A stretch of DNA of 64,000 nt, taken from positions 25,013 through 89,012 of the forward strand of contig JARBJD010000303.1 in NCBI GenBank assembly GCA_033064195.1, read 5' to 3'. The notes beneath the pieces are model-generated. The model saw only the letters and a program-made list of their open reading frames with translations. It did not search any database and had not been told where the DNA came from. The stretch comes from Blattamonas nauphoetae (Eukaryota; Preaxostyla; Oxymonadida). The translations under genes and the position numbers were made by a program. Below are positions 54,171 to 64,000 of this stretch, piece by piece (within the stretch, counting starts at the first letter, position 1; every line of letters starts with the position of its first letter).

Positions 54171-54481
54171 ACTTAGGAAGTAATGCGGAGACTTGTAAAA
54201 GAACTATTCTTCATGCTCACAGCTGGCATATTACATACCTCAGTTTTGTTTATGTGGACTTTTCAGTATTGATGCTACAATTTTCTTCATATAGTAAAGT
54301 GACAGTTGACAAAGATAATAAAAATGAGATTAGATAGAGCATAGGAGGTTATATATGAGCAATGTACAATGTGGACCTTGTGGACCCGTGGATTTATAAA
54401 CAAAATAAATTCTCCCATTTTTCCATTGACACGTTGACACTAATCATCAGGCATTTGAGTGGTGGGATCAAAACAGGTAAA

Positions 54482-54503
54482 ACTGGGATCAATTGATCCC
54501 AGT
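54482..54503. repeat. 22 bp perfect palindrome of GGGATC type
   Basis: ACTGGGATCAA at 54,482 is followed directly by its reverse complement TTGATCCCAGT. Related ACTGGGATC units recur at about 56,060, 56,078 and 56,088. They could mark the two ends of a 1.6 kb segment. Confidence 0.5.
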
Positions 54504-54993
54504 CCCCATTTTTTGACTGACATCACTTTCTTAAATAAGCGTTTCGAGATTTTTCTCATTAAATTACATCTTGGATATCCAAATTCTCAGAAAAACGTAT
54601 TTTTTGATGATTCTCGAGCATTCCGATCGAAATGATTCTTTAGGAGAATGGGGTCGAGAACAAGAGTGAGGAAGAGTGGAGAAGAGCGATGGGATCAGAA
54701 CGATTTATCTCCTCCACTATAAACAATGTCATCACGACACGAAAGACAAGTGTATGGCATTGAACCAACGAGCATAAATGGAAAAGCGGATCTCTCGTTT
54801 CTGGAAGATCTGGAATAAGGAACTTTGGAAAGAAAAGTTTGAATCGCTATTCTCTCGAACCCTCTCATGATATCTCTGTCAGATCGTCGATTTTGCGATC
54901 ATATGTGAAGTTGAGTGGAATTCGAATCAATAGTGTGATTGATTCGCCTGCAATGCATCAGTCTGTGACGTTCTTCTCATTCTGTTTTCAGTT

Positions 54994-55422
54994 GTGACAT
55001 ACACAATCACGTTCTCGATGAAATGGCTGCTGACATGGGCAGCGGATCCGTCGTCGATGTGGGTGGCGGGGATGGGCTATAGATGGCTACCCTTTGTGTC
55101 AGGAACGATAGTCAATCTTGCGATGACGGATAACGTGCAGTTTGACATTATTGTTCGGGAAATCAACCAGATTATTGACCTTCTGGTGCAGTTGGTGCTG
55201 TTGACCGCGCTGTTGGTTGGGCTTTTGGATTCGTCGTCACTGTCGAGCATCTGCGTGATGGTTCGTGCGGAGGTGGACGATCGAGTTCAGAAAACATTAG
55301 AATCGATTCATGGGATTCGGGTATGTTCCTTTGTGTTTGTGACATGTTTTGATTGCCGTTCAGGTGATCTCGATGAACTGATGGGAAGAGCCGATGAAGA
55401 AGGCGATTTCCATGATTCGTGA
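54994..55422 (+). other. Helical/hydrophobic ORF fragment, unknown (142 codons)
   Basis: The frame contains QFDIIVREINQIIDLLVQLV and LLTALLVGLLDSSSLSSICV, a hydrophobic helix pair, then MVRAEVDDRVQKTLESIHGI. The local sequence is more GC-rich than its surroundings, like the gene remnant at 40,956-42,920, so it is probably another gene fragment. No family was recognised. Confidence 0.3.
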
Positions 55423-56301
55423 GCGAGAGATGGACTTCATTGGGTAAACAGAGAACCGGAAGAACATCCCTGCCTTCTCCTCCCAAAAACGATCACCAAC
55501 CAAACATTACTAAATCTCGATTCGTCCCAAACAATACTGCTCCTCATCGCCTCCTCATCCTCCCATCTCCCTCACTCACTCACCACCGCTCGCCCACCGA
55601 CGTCTCCCGCACTGTGCAGTCGTCGCTACTGTCGTCTTCGTCGTCGATCCAAACCGCGCTGCACTTCCAAAAGTGTGCATCTCTCGGCTGTTCTTGCTTT
55701 CAATTTTTCAAAGTCGCTCTCCTTATTCGCTATCCCAATCTCCCATAGTCGGTCTCCTTCCTTCTAAGGCAGTTCAGCTTGTCTTTCCCAGAAATTTTCA
55801 TTTCTCACTCATCACTTGTGTTTTGGACATACCATCAATTTTAACCGTAGGAAAAAGAATAAATCACCGAGTGTTCTTCGGATCACCTTCAATACCTCTG
55901 AAATTATTGTCAATCGGTCGTACTGAAAGCGATAAAAAGTTCACTTGTTTTTGTTCGATATAATGAACATTTTCATTTCATCTCTTTTTGCTATTCAGAT
56001 ATCATATATTTGAAGAAGGAAAATAATGAAAAGAAACGAAACAGTATTGTAGAAATTAACTGGGATCAGATCCGACTGGGATCACTGGGATCGAATCAGA
56101 AGCCTGCTAATCATACTATTGAACTGGCATCATTTCCTTATCCCGATTGATGTGTCATTGGATCGACGGGTCCACATGTCCACGGTGCATGGGCACACCC
56201 AAAATGCACCAGAATGACGTGCACTGCCTCCCCATGCATCCAGACCATCCATGGATTGTTTTGGTCATATTTGATTTTTTCACTTTTTTCACTCTTATTT
56301 A
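55423..56301. other. Spacer, no gene recognised
   Basis: About 880 bp with a C-rich first part (55,460-55,660), then AT-rich sequence. GGGATC-type repeats lie at 56,058-56,095 and GGTCCAC-type units at about 56,165-56,185. No ORF can be supported. Confidence 0.45.
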
Positions 56302-56896
56302 ATAGATGTTTCAATAAACCGAACTTTTCATAAACCCGTAACATGGGGCTTGAAAAATATACATTGGTCAAACTAAGAACAATAAAATGTGGTTCCGCGC
56401 CGAAACCCCTGTGTCGGGAGAAAACCTCAAAATACCCCCTTTTGCCCGATAAAAAAAATCGTTTCGGTAATATCTTTACAACCTATGAACCGATTTCGAT
56501 GGAATTTTTCACAAACACGTTTTTTTAGTGAAATGAACATTTTGAAAAAAATTTGGAGAAAAAATTCTGGATATTTGGGAAAATGGAAAAAAACCCATAT
56601 TTTTCTCGACAAAAAATTCTTAGAAAAAAATATATTTGATTTTTGAGCAGCTTTTGTCGAGAACTTTACGATCACAATGCATTTTATTTGATTCATTACG
56701 GATGGCTGGTTGTGGAGAAAAAGGGAAAAGTTGAGAAAAATGTGTGGATTCCTAAAGGAAACAGTATTTTGAGGTTTTCTCCCGACACAGGGGTTTCGGC
56801 GCGGAACCACATTTTATTGTTCTTAGTTTGACCAATATATATTTTCAAGCCCCATGTTACAGGTTTTGAATATGTACGGGTTATTGACACTACTAT
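56302..56896 (+). mobile_element. Foldback/MITE-like element, copy B (595 bp)
   Basis: Long inverted arms are visible: GTAACATGGGGCTTG at 56,338 and CAAGCCCCATGTTAC ending at 56,860. CCGCGCCGAAACCCC at about 56,397 pairs with GGGGTTTCGGCGCGG at about 56,788. The outer ends are more diverged (ATAGATGTTTCAATAAACC against ATAGTAGTGTCAATAACCC). The core matches copy A at 39,336-39,933 in the opposite orientation. Arms are better matched in B, so it is probably younger or gene-converted. It lies directly upstream of the Polinton-like region, without known relation. Confidence 0.7.
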
Positions 56897-57047
56897 ATGG
56901 TAATTAAAATAATGATTTGTTTTAAAATTAACCTTAATTTTGCGATCATCCAAAATTGTTCTGACAAGGTTAATATCGGTCTGACGAGTCTATATATGAC
57001 GTGTTTCGTGTGATCTGAGAAGTATTTCTGAAGGTATGGGTAGTCCA

Positions 57048-57092
57048 AAATAAACGTCAAACTTTTTACTTTTCTGATTTTTTAATTTGAAT
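57048..57092 (+). promoter_or_regulatory. Conserved upstream motif, copy 1
   Basis: AAATAAACGTCAAACTTTTT leads into a TTTTCTGATTTTTTAATTTG-like tract that ends at an ATG at 57,093. The ORF that follows is broken after 15 codons in this frame. Confidence 0.55.
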
Positions 57093-57450
57093 ATGAAGAG
57101 GAGGTACTGGCCAAGTTCAAGTACAGAGCCCTCGACGTAATGTTCCAAGATACTCAGGCAAAATGGTGCCCTGGTGACTGATGCGCAGAACGAATTGGAG
57201 GTTGGATTGGAGACGGATGATCGAAAGATTGTCCCCGGGGTTCATGTTGGCAGCACTTAGATGTGCCCGTAAATCATGCCCACCCAAGACTTAACCCTTC
57301 AAGGACTTCGCCAGCAGCAGTCATTTAGAAGGATCGCGATAGAACGATCCCCAAAGGAGTATCGGGGTGTCTATAGGAAGCTTGTACGAACGTGGGAAGA
57401 CTCTTCTCTTCGGTTATTTTTTTATTCTGTTTGTTTTGCAGACTTCGATA

Positions 57451-57496
57451 ATAATCGTTAAACTTTTTTATTTTTCCATTTTTTAATTTGTAATAA
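57451..57496 (+). promoter_or_regulatory. Conserved upstream motif, copy 2
   Basis: ATAATCGTTAAACTTTTTTA followed by TTTTTCCATTTTTTAATTTG lies directly before the ATG at 57,497. It matches copies 1 and 3 in order and spacing. Confidence 0.6.
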
Positions 57497-57814
57497 ATGA
57501 CAAACCAACTCACACCAAGCAAACTGAACAGCATATTAAGTAATGAACAATTAATACTTGTGACCGAACCAGTTCTGACTCGTCGTGGAACATCTTATCT
57601 CTCTCATGGAACTTTTGAATATGCGACTGAAGATAAACCAGAGGAGGTGTTTCGAGTATATGTTTCATCATTCATCAGAGGGACAAGACCACATCTGGAT
57701 CCAAGCCGGTATCATCGATTTGATGACTACTGCACAAAGAAAAATGCATTGAATCCCTTCACAGTGAGAATTGTGAACTTGTTGGTGAATACAAAACTTC
57801 AGAATCAGTGGTAA
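57497..57814 (+). CDS. Unknown small element protein (105 aa), frame probably broken at its end
   Basis: It begins MTNQLTPSKLNSILSNEQLI and contains GTSYLSHGTFEYATEDKPEE and VSSFIRGTRPHLDPSRYHRF. The last codons read NPFTVRIVNLLVNTKLQ, but the neighbouring frame over the same bases reads ENCELVGEYKTSES. That motif recurs in the next ORF, so a frameshift near 57,750 is likely. No family is recognised. Confidence 0.5.
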   Translation: MTNQLTPSKLNSILSNEQLILVTEPVLTRRGTSYLSHGTFEYATEDKPEEVFRVYVSSFIRGTRPHLDPSRYHRFDDYCTKKNALNPFTVRIVNLLVNTKLQNQW

Positions 57815-57860
57815 GATACCTGCATGAAGGGTTGAATGGACAATAAAACCAGCACACTGG

Positions 57861-58064
57861 ATGAAAGGTGTACAAACACACGAGAAGAGTCGGAAGCATT
57901 ACACTCAATCATTTGTTGAAAACGAATTGAGAAAGCATAACTGTGAGCTCGTTGGTGAGTACAAGAGAGTTCTTGTTCCTTTTCAATATCGAGTGATTGG
58001 AGATGATAAAATATACATAATAGACTTGATGAATGGTTTAGAGCAAAAACAAAGCCACATTTGA
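57861..58064 (+). CDS. Unknown small element ORF with NCELVGEYK motif (67 aa)
   Basis: The frame reads TQSFVENELRKHNCELVGEY followed by KRVLVPFQYRVIGDDKIYII. The layout (helix, Cys-Glu-Leu, GEY, then a strand pair) is like small repeat domains found beside nuclease or DNA-binding modules in large DNA viruses and phages. The zinc-ligand cysteines usual there are absent, so this is only a resemblance. It may be the second half of the preceding ORF, after a frameshift. Confidence 0.4.
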   Translation: MKGVQTHEKSRKHYTQSFVENELRKHNCELVGEYKRVLVPFQYRVIGDDKIYIIDLMNGLEQKQSHI

Positions 58065-58072
58065 GAAAACAA

Positions 58073-58121
58073 AAATAAACGCAGAACTTTTTTATTTTTC
58101 AACATTTTAATTTGAATAAAA
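58073..58121 (+). promoter_or_regulatory. Conserved upstream motif, copy 3
   Basis: AAATAAACGCAGAACTTTTT then TATTTTTCAACATTTTAATTTG lies just before the ATG at 58,122 that starts the polymerase region. Confidence 0.6.
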
Positions 58122-61100
58122 ATGGAGACCCCGCTTCAATTTGTCACAAAAAGCATTAGAAAACTACAACAATTGTTTCCCAACACCACCTTTGAATTCA
58201 AGGATAAATATGGTCAAGATCGTCAGTATGATCCGAACAGCAGAAACTTTCAACATCAGAACTCATTTCTCGCGTCTATGCTTCGGAATCCAGAAGTCGG
58301 ATATCTAGAGTCTTCTCCAGACGATAATATTTCAACATTTCTGAACAAAATTGAAAACCAACAACAGATGACTTCTGAAGATCAGCACGAACATAAGAGA
58401 ATTCATGATGAAATGAAAGCAGAAATCCAAAATATGAAAGCAAATCCAAGAGTGAACGAAACTGAATTGAAGAAGCAAGTGTTCAAGATCACACGGAAAC
58501 TGAAATCAATAGAAGAGAAGTTGATGGATCATTGGATGAAGAATCTGTAGATCATTCAAAGAAAAATGAACAGATGGAATCAAGAATGGTGAAGGAATTT
58601 GATGGTTTTGATCAATGCATCTTACTCGCTGAACCACGAGACAAACTTGGATTCAATGAGTGTCTGACAAAGGCACGAAAGAAGTTCAAGAAAAATAATG
58701 TCGAGAAGGTTGAAGACAATGGAAAACCTTATCAGTTGTACTTCCACAATCATCTCAAGAATGTTGAAGAAATCACTACTTTCAATAAGTCAGTGTATGA
58801 AAAAGAGAAGGATCATCCATTCAAGATCAGCATCGACTTCGGTCAGATTGTAGAAAGAAAAGATAAAGATGAGACGACGTACAAGGATTTCAGACCAGAA
58901 TTGGAGAACACATCAAAGAGTTTTCCGACAGTGATCAGGAATGAAGCTGACATCAATGAGTATTCAAAATATGCCATCAATCTGACCAAAGAATCACAGG
59001 AGAGAACACTGATGGATACAAAGACAATGTTCATTGCATTCCACTCCATTCTTGTTGCTGTGTACAGGTTTCCAGTTGCAGGAAAGGCAAATGCCATTCT
59101 TTCAGAACACATGAAGACATTCAATATTAAATACATTGATTCACCATACAATATCTGCTTCTTTCAAGCAGTTTCACACAAAACACTTCCAGATACAGCT
59201 GAACACAAAAGACCACAAAAGACAAGAAATGCTGAAGCACACCGACTGTTTGCTGTCTGCAAGAATCTTACCCATCTCACATCACATCAATTGAAACCAT
59301 ATCTTCAACAATATCCTGGATTTGACATTGCATCTGACATGGAAGAAACAATGAAGATCCTAAACATTACAGTTCACATTTATGAATACGATGAAGATAA
59401 GAAACGATACTTCCTGAGTCAATCCTATGTCAACGAAAATGAAGATGCACTTGTTGTCCCAATACTCATGGTACCTCTCACTTCAACTCTCGTTCATGTT
59501 ATGTTCATTTCTGATCCTGAGAAACTCACTGGATACAAACTCTGTCCATATTGTCAATCGAGAGGCTTCCAAGTGAAGGATTCACAATTCAAACGTAACT
59601 ATGAAAGACATATTGCTGAGTGAAAAGAACTTGATGGGAAACATGTGAAGAAGATCACTCTTGACAAAACACCAAGACCATATGTTCCACATATTCTCAA
59701 CAATAGAACTCATGAATTTCTGATGGCACACAAAGACAAGACGAAGTCAAACCAACACAATACTACATCACATTCGATTTTGAAACAGTGGAAGATCTCA
59801 TTCTTGACAATCTATTCTCTGATGACAATACACAATTGATCTCACATTTGAAGCCTCTCTCCGTTGCATCATCAATTAAGACAAAATCAGGAGTGAAGTC
59901 AATCTACTTTGATCTTCGAGATGGAAAGGACTTTGTGAAGCAATGGATTAGAGAACTCTTCAAATATGCTGAGACAGTTCGAGATGACAACCTGTATGAG
60001 GATCCAGATATTCCATCACAAAATGAAGTCAGTGTGATTGGATTCAATAGCTCTAGATTCGACATCAATCTCATCTTTCATGATCTCGTTGACAAGGATT
60101 GGAAAGCGGTGAGCTTTCTTGGATCGACAACAAAGTACAAACAAGTGTTGATCAGACACGAGAAAACCCAACAGGTTCTTCGGTTCATTGATATGATGTC
60201 GTACACAGGACCAATGACTTTGGATAATGCAGTGAAAGCTTTTGGAGGAAAGACCACTCTTCAGAAATCATTCTTTGCATACGAATCATTTGATTCATCA
60301 GACTACGACACAGTGTTGAGCAAACAAGAACCTTTCTCAAAATATGAATTCTATTCCAGTCTGAACAACAGTGAAATGTCCGACACAGAGTACCAACTTT
60401 ACCTTGATGATTGGAACAAACAAGGATTCAAGAATAGATGGGACTATCTGAAATTCTACAACATCAGAGACGTCGAATGTATGATTGCACCATTGGATTA
60501 TCTGATCGATTTGAACTTCCAGTACAAAGTGGACATGTTACACAATCTCTCTCTGTCAGCAAATGCTTCAGCAATCAAGTACGCCTGTGCCTACAAAGAC
60601 TTTGACATTGATGCCGACTACAACGAATGTGACGAATCAGGACCAATCAAAATCACCAAACAATACTGGAAATACAAAGTGGAAGGATACATCTATCAGG
60701 ATCAAGAAAGCTCATCGCAATACTAACAAAACGTAACTGAATCAGACTACGAATGGTTTGTTCAGCAGTGCAAGAGTGTGCTACATCTGCAAGAGTCACT
60801 TCTCACAAGCAGTAAGACCAACACTGGATAGAATCGACAATTCGAAAGGACATTCAAAAGAGAACGTGAAGATCTGCTGTGACTACTGCAACATACAAGT
60901 CAGACCATGATGAGCATCTCACAAGATTGAGAATCCAACTCAAGAAGTATTGCATCTGGAAATCATTGCCGATGACTCTGACACATGAGCAAACATATCA
61001 CAAGTTGAGAGCCGCAGGGACTGGTGGATTATCGAATGTTCAGCATAGACAGAACATCAAAGACGTGACACCAATCAAGCACTTCTCATTTGAAGATGGT

Positions 61101-62260
61101 GTTGTCAAATCAACCGACACTGAACACATCATGACTCATGTCTGTGGTGTTGACTTTAATTCACTATATCCCAGTGCTTTCTCCTCAATCAAGAACAAGA
61201 ACAATCCATACACCAAACACAGAATGTACATGCCAGGAAGATGTTTGTTCACCGCAACAGGAGATAAAGAATGTCGGGAGATCATCGAGAACAAGAATCA
61301 GAAGACATTGTTCGTTGCGGAGTTGAAATGACACACCGATGAAAAGCACATCAATGATTTCATAAACTTCCCACCAATCTTCAGAAACATCGTGGTCAAT
61401 ACGACAGAAGAAAACATTGGAGAGAAGACATATTCGTTGATGAAGAAACATGGATTGAAGACTGATGACAAACAACGGAAGCTGACCCAACTCTTGAGCA
61501 CACACGATCAGTATATGTTCTTTCGACATACTATCTGTGGTTCCTCATCGACTATTGCCACTTCATTATTGATGACGTAAAGAGTAAGATAGTATTCTCG
61601 AGACACGCTGGATTTGAACCATTTGTGACCTCATTCATGAATGATCGAATTGAAGCGATGAAGGTTGGAAACAAAGGAAAGGAACAGTTCTGTAAGACCA
61701 ACTTGAATGGAAGTTACGGATATGATGGAATGAACACTGAAAGTACAACTCAATCACAATCTGCAATCAGAAGAGAACCAACTTGAAGCAAATGATGAAA
61801 GGCTTTGTAGCGACTCGAGAAATCAATGAGGACAACTACATTGTGATTGAAGACAGAGGAAAGCATCATGCAAGACATGTCTGCAAGAAGCAGTATTCAC
61901 ACTCGACAATGCCAAGTTCTGGAATCTGAATTTCATCTACAACTTCATATACAAGTTACTTGACATGAACAAGATTCACTTTGTGTGGGAGATACTGACT
62001 CTGCCTATTGGGCAATATCAGGTGCTCAGAATGCTGGAATTCATCAACAGTTTGAACACGTTATTGCGGATAAGAAATTCTATGATGCTCACAAATACGA
62101 ATAGTTTCCCAATCCTGAAAAGGGGTTGATGATGAGAAGAAACTGTTGGGAGTAGCGATTGAGAAGGAAGGTGAACAGATGATCTGTCTTGCACCCAAGT
62201 GTTACTCACTAGATGAGAATGCAAGATCAAAGGAGTGTCTCTGAAGAAGACAACCATCAC
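58122..62260 (+). pseudogene. Polinton-type family B DNA polymerase, frame-broken
   Basis: The gene would replicate the element by protein-primed synthesis. The first frame (58,122-58,550) overlaps the second (58,532-59,623), which has a long N-terminal domain ending in a zinc-finger-like segment (LCPYCQSRGFQ, then YERHIAE). Exonuclease motifs follow in other frames: FDFETVE (about 59,774), FNSSRFDINL (about 60,046) and YNIRDVECM (about 60,457). A Cys-rich insert typical of this group (VCYICKSHF, LDRIDNSKGHSKENVK, CCDYCN; about 60,780-60,900) comes next. Polymerase motif A DFNSLYPS is at 61,152, motif B CKTNLNGSYGYD at about 61,690, and motif C GDTDSAYW at about 61,987. Frame changes near 59,750, 60,726, 61,330, 61,520, 61,780 and 61,985 make it inactive as it stands. 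Sequencing indels could explain some of them. Confidence 0.85.
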
Positions 62261-62489
62261 ATGTGACGATTAAGTGAAGCGTGTCTGAATGGAGAGAAAC
62301 AGTGACAACAACCTTGAACTTTCAAACGAGAAGAGCTCACACTGACGATGACAGCAATGGATTTGAGATTGCGAAAATACAACAGCAGAAACTCAGTCTC
62401 AGTGGAATTCATCTGAAGGCAATCGTACTTGAAAATGAATCATGTCCTCCATTCATTCATGGACTGAAAGCAACTGATTATATAATCGA

Positions 62490-62515
62490 ATAAACACAAA
62501 CTTTATTTTGTAGAA
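62490..62515 (+). promoter_or_regulatory. Upstream motif, shorter copy 4
   Basis: ATAAACACAAACTTTATTTT, then GTAGAA, directly precedes the ATG at 62,516. It keeps the ATAAAC-AAACTTT core of copies 1-3 but lacks the second T-rich half. Confidence 0.4.
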
Positions 62516-62857
62516 ATGAGTAGACCGTATTTGAATTCAACACAAATTGATCGAATAGTGAAGAACATCCTGGACAACACGTTCCATTCCAAGACCAAAA
62601 TATACAATGTCACACGTACGTTTTCACAATGTTTACCAACCTATCATGTCAATGATTCAAACGGAGCATACGACGCAAATGATGAGACATACTTCAATGA
62701 TTGGCTGAATGGAGAATTACCTCCTGATTTAAACATTGCTGATGGAAAAATTATAGTTCAAAGATTTGTGAAACAATTCACCGGGGATCCTCAGTATCAA
62801 CGATGCAAGACAAGCATACAGAGCATATCAACGATATTATCAGGAAGCACAGAATAG
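62516..62857 (+). CDS. Unknown element protein (113 aa)
   Basis: It begins MSRPYLNSTQIDRIVKNILD and contains FNDWLNGELPPDLNIADGK and IVQRFVKQFTGDPQYQRC. The frame is preceded by the element's upstream motif, which supports the start. After the stop the sequence continues protein-like in another frame (NQPPAIVLPTQLPNQLLLKH), so the protein may have been longer before a frameshift near 62,855. The position after the polymerase suits a structural protein, but this is speculation. Confidence 0.5.
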   Translation: MSRPYLNSTQIDRIVKNILDNTFHSKTKIYNVTRTFSQCLPTYHVNDSNGAYDANDETYFNDWLNGELPPDLNIADGKIIVQRFVKQFTGDPQYQRCKTSIQSISTILSGSTE

Positions 62858-62967
62858 TCATTTTAATCAACCACCAGCAATCGTCCTTCCAACACAACTT
62901 CCCAACCAATTGCTATTGAAACACCTGAATCCAATCATTCCTGGACAGAAGAGAAACCCGACATCAA

Positions 62968-63282
62968 TTGGCTCCAGAATATGAATTCCCAATGAAAGAG
63001 ATGAGGTTTGAAGATGATGATCCACAGATCCCCAAGTCACCAGATCCACAAACAATTGTGAAGATTGATATAGGTTTTGTGCCATTTGTGAGAGAGATCA
63101 ACAAGGTCAGACCAACGACAAGGCAAGTACTGGGAATGTTGGAACAAGTGAAAGGCTATTTTGATCATCAACAGAAGGACAATTCAGAAGAGGAACAAAT
63201 CAAAGCCGAGTATTCAATGTTGGACAATCAAAGAAAATGGAACAATTCATTGACAAACAGATCGTTGAATCAAAGAAACTGA
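62968..63282 (+). CDS. Unknown element protein fragment (104 codons)
   Basis: The frame holds an acidic stretch (FEDDDPQIPKSPDPQ), then IDIGFVPFVREINKVRPTTR and a helical segment LGMLEQVKGYFDHQQKDN. It probably continues the product of the previous ORF after frame breaks. No family is recognised and the ATG at 62,968 is not supported by an upstream motif. Confidence 0.4.
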   Translation: MAPEYEFPMKEMRFEDDDPQIPKSPDPQTIVKIDIGFVPFVREINKVRPTTRQVLGMLEQVKGYFDHQQKDNSEEEQIKAEYSMLDNQRKWNNSLTNRSLNQRN

Positions 63283-64000
63283 ATCGAAATATGTTTATTC
63301 TCTCACACGTCAGCGAACTCTCGAAATGATGAAACTGAGTTCATTTTAGCACATCAAAACAAATACCATTTGGTGGAAGATCTTTTCAGGAATGGTACGA
63401 TGAATATGTTCACCGATGGGATACTGCATCCGAGGAAAATAAGGAGGGAAAAAGGAGTTGACACATTGATGATCGATCAACCAAAACACAAACAGTTGTG
63501 ACAAAAATACAATATCCTTTTCGATCAAAGATGCAATTTATGTCCAAAGACATCACTAGAGATTCAGAAAGACATCAGACAGAAGGGTTCCAAGTATGAC
63601 AGACCCTACTTCTCAGTTTGGATCATGACGAAATGATCTTGTCTTTATCCATCACCAACGTCGAGAGCAATTACTTCAGATTTACCTATTTGCCATCAAC
63701 ATCAACACACGGTATCTGGTTTGGAGGTTTACCTGTTCTGGATAAATCAGGAACAAGTCAAGACTGCAATGAATGATCTGATTAATCACCGTGGAGTTCA
63801 TATCGGCAGCATTCGTGGTGATGGAGGCATGGACAAGTGGAAGCAACGTGTACTTTGAGAGGCAAGAGATTGGCATGACTGCAGGAGTTCTTCAAAATCA
63901 CGGCAGGTTGTGGATCGAGTGATCAGAACAATCAGAGATGGATTCCGAGACAATGCAACACAGATGTAATCATTCATGATGAATCAGATGGTGGAATACT
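63283..64000 (+). other. Frame-broken end of the element in this window
   Basis: Plus-strand pieces in different frames look coding: IPFGGRSFQEWYDEYVHRWD near 63,365 and LSITNVESNYFRFTYLPSTS, then THGIWFGGLPVLDK near 63,650-63,740. They may come from one structural protein gene, but no capsid signature was recognised. The element continues past the right edge. Confidence 0.4.

Larger units (their letters stand above)
53160..54993. other. Repeat-rich spacer with one acidic ORF fragment
   Basis: The only protein-like stretch is minus-strand 53,586-53,278 (102 codons), which contains FRFVPFVLEADEPVPVDTID and EELSEVERHGRVRMSQEKFQ. It has no recognised domain. The rest holds the direct duplication and palindrome listed separately, GTCCAC-rich tracts, and AT-rich sequence. 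Confidence 0.35.
57048..64000 (+). mobile_element. Polinton/Maverick-like element, decayed, right end outside the window
   Basis: All recognisable frames from 57,093 to the window edge lie on the plus strand. They include a family B DNA polymerase of the Polinton (protein-primed) type and several small unknown ORFs. Base composition (about 60 percent AT, Lys/Asn/Glu-rich proteins) differs from the GC-richer host genes. No terminal inverted repeat could be identified at the left and the right end is not in view. No integrase, ATPase or protease was recognised. Polintons are common in metamonad genomes; decay here is shown by several frame breaks in the polymerase. Confidence 0.75.

Noticed and set aside
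57093-57275. First ORF of the Polinton-like element as a gene
   Set aside because: The frame after the upstream motif stops after 15 codons and neighbouring frames have further stops; too decayed to call.
1-64000. tRNA or rRNA genes
   Set aside because: No cloverleaf with a convincing A and B box and no rRNA-like stretch was noticed; a covariance-model scan would settle this.

Overview
The window is nuclear DNA from a compact protist genome. The genes are eukaryotic (ATG7, RPA70, CSN6, a TRF4-type poly(A) polymerase, an AGC kinase, an ABCC transporter), many are split by GT-AG introns, and TAA, TAG and TGA all act as stops. Twenty introns could be placed by eye from reading frame and family conservation; ten of them are only 27 to 39 nt long. 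The mix of a cathepsin B-like protease, a Bacteroidota-type PEP/pyruvate-binding protein, Polinton-like DNA and very short introns would suit an anaerobic gut excavate such as an oxymonad. That placement is an inference, not a proof.

Positions 1 to about 36,600 are gene-dense and orderly, with genes on both strands separated by roughly 40 to 800 bp. In order: a left-truncated unknown gene (-), a large unknown helical protein (-), a TRF4-like non-canonical poly(A) polymerase (+), a PEP/pyruvate-binding protein with receiver-like N-terminus (+), CSN6 (-), an aldo/keto reductase (-), a CCCH zinc-finger protein (-), a divergent short-chain dehydrogenase with a very long insertion (-), a vWA-domain protein (-), an 83-residue two-EF-hand protein (-), a large Ser/Pro-rich protein (+), ATG7 (+), RPA70 (+), a protein with three EF-like repeats (+), a PKA-like kinase (-), a cathepsin B-like protease (-), and the start of a DENN/AVL9-like gene (+).

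Near 36,605 the AVL9-like frame stops making sense and the sequence becomes the 3' part of an ABCC transporter that lacks its first membrane domain and first Walker A motif. This looks like a rearrangement or assembly junction and opens a repeat-rich half. From 39 to 57 kb there are two 595-598 bp copies of one foldback element, a 253 bp element with perfect 19 bp inverted ends, relics of an unclassified DDE-like transposase, frame-broken gene remnants, several minisatellites (one with twelve identical 30 bp units), and a 936 bp element with sub-terminal repeats.

From about 57,048 to the right edge lies a decayed Polinton/Maverick-like element. Its protein-primed-type family B DNA polymerase keeps the exonuclease and polymerase motifs but is broken by several frameshifts. 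Three of its reading frames are preceded by the same AT-rich motif ending within a few bases of the ATG, which suggests an element-specific promoter. A fourth carries a shorter, weaker version.
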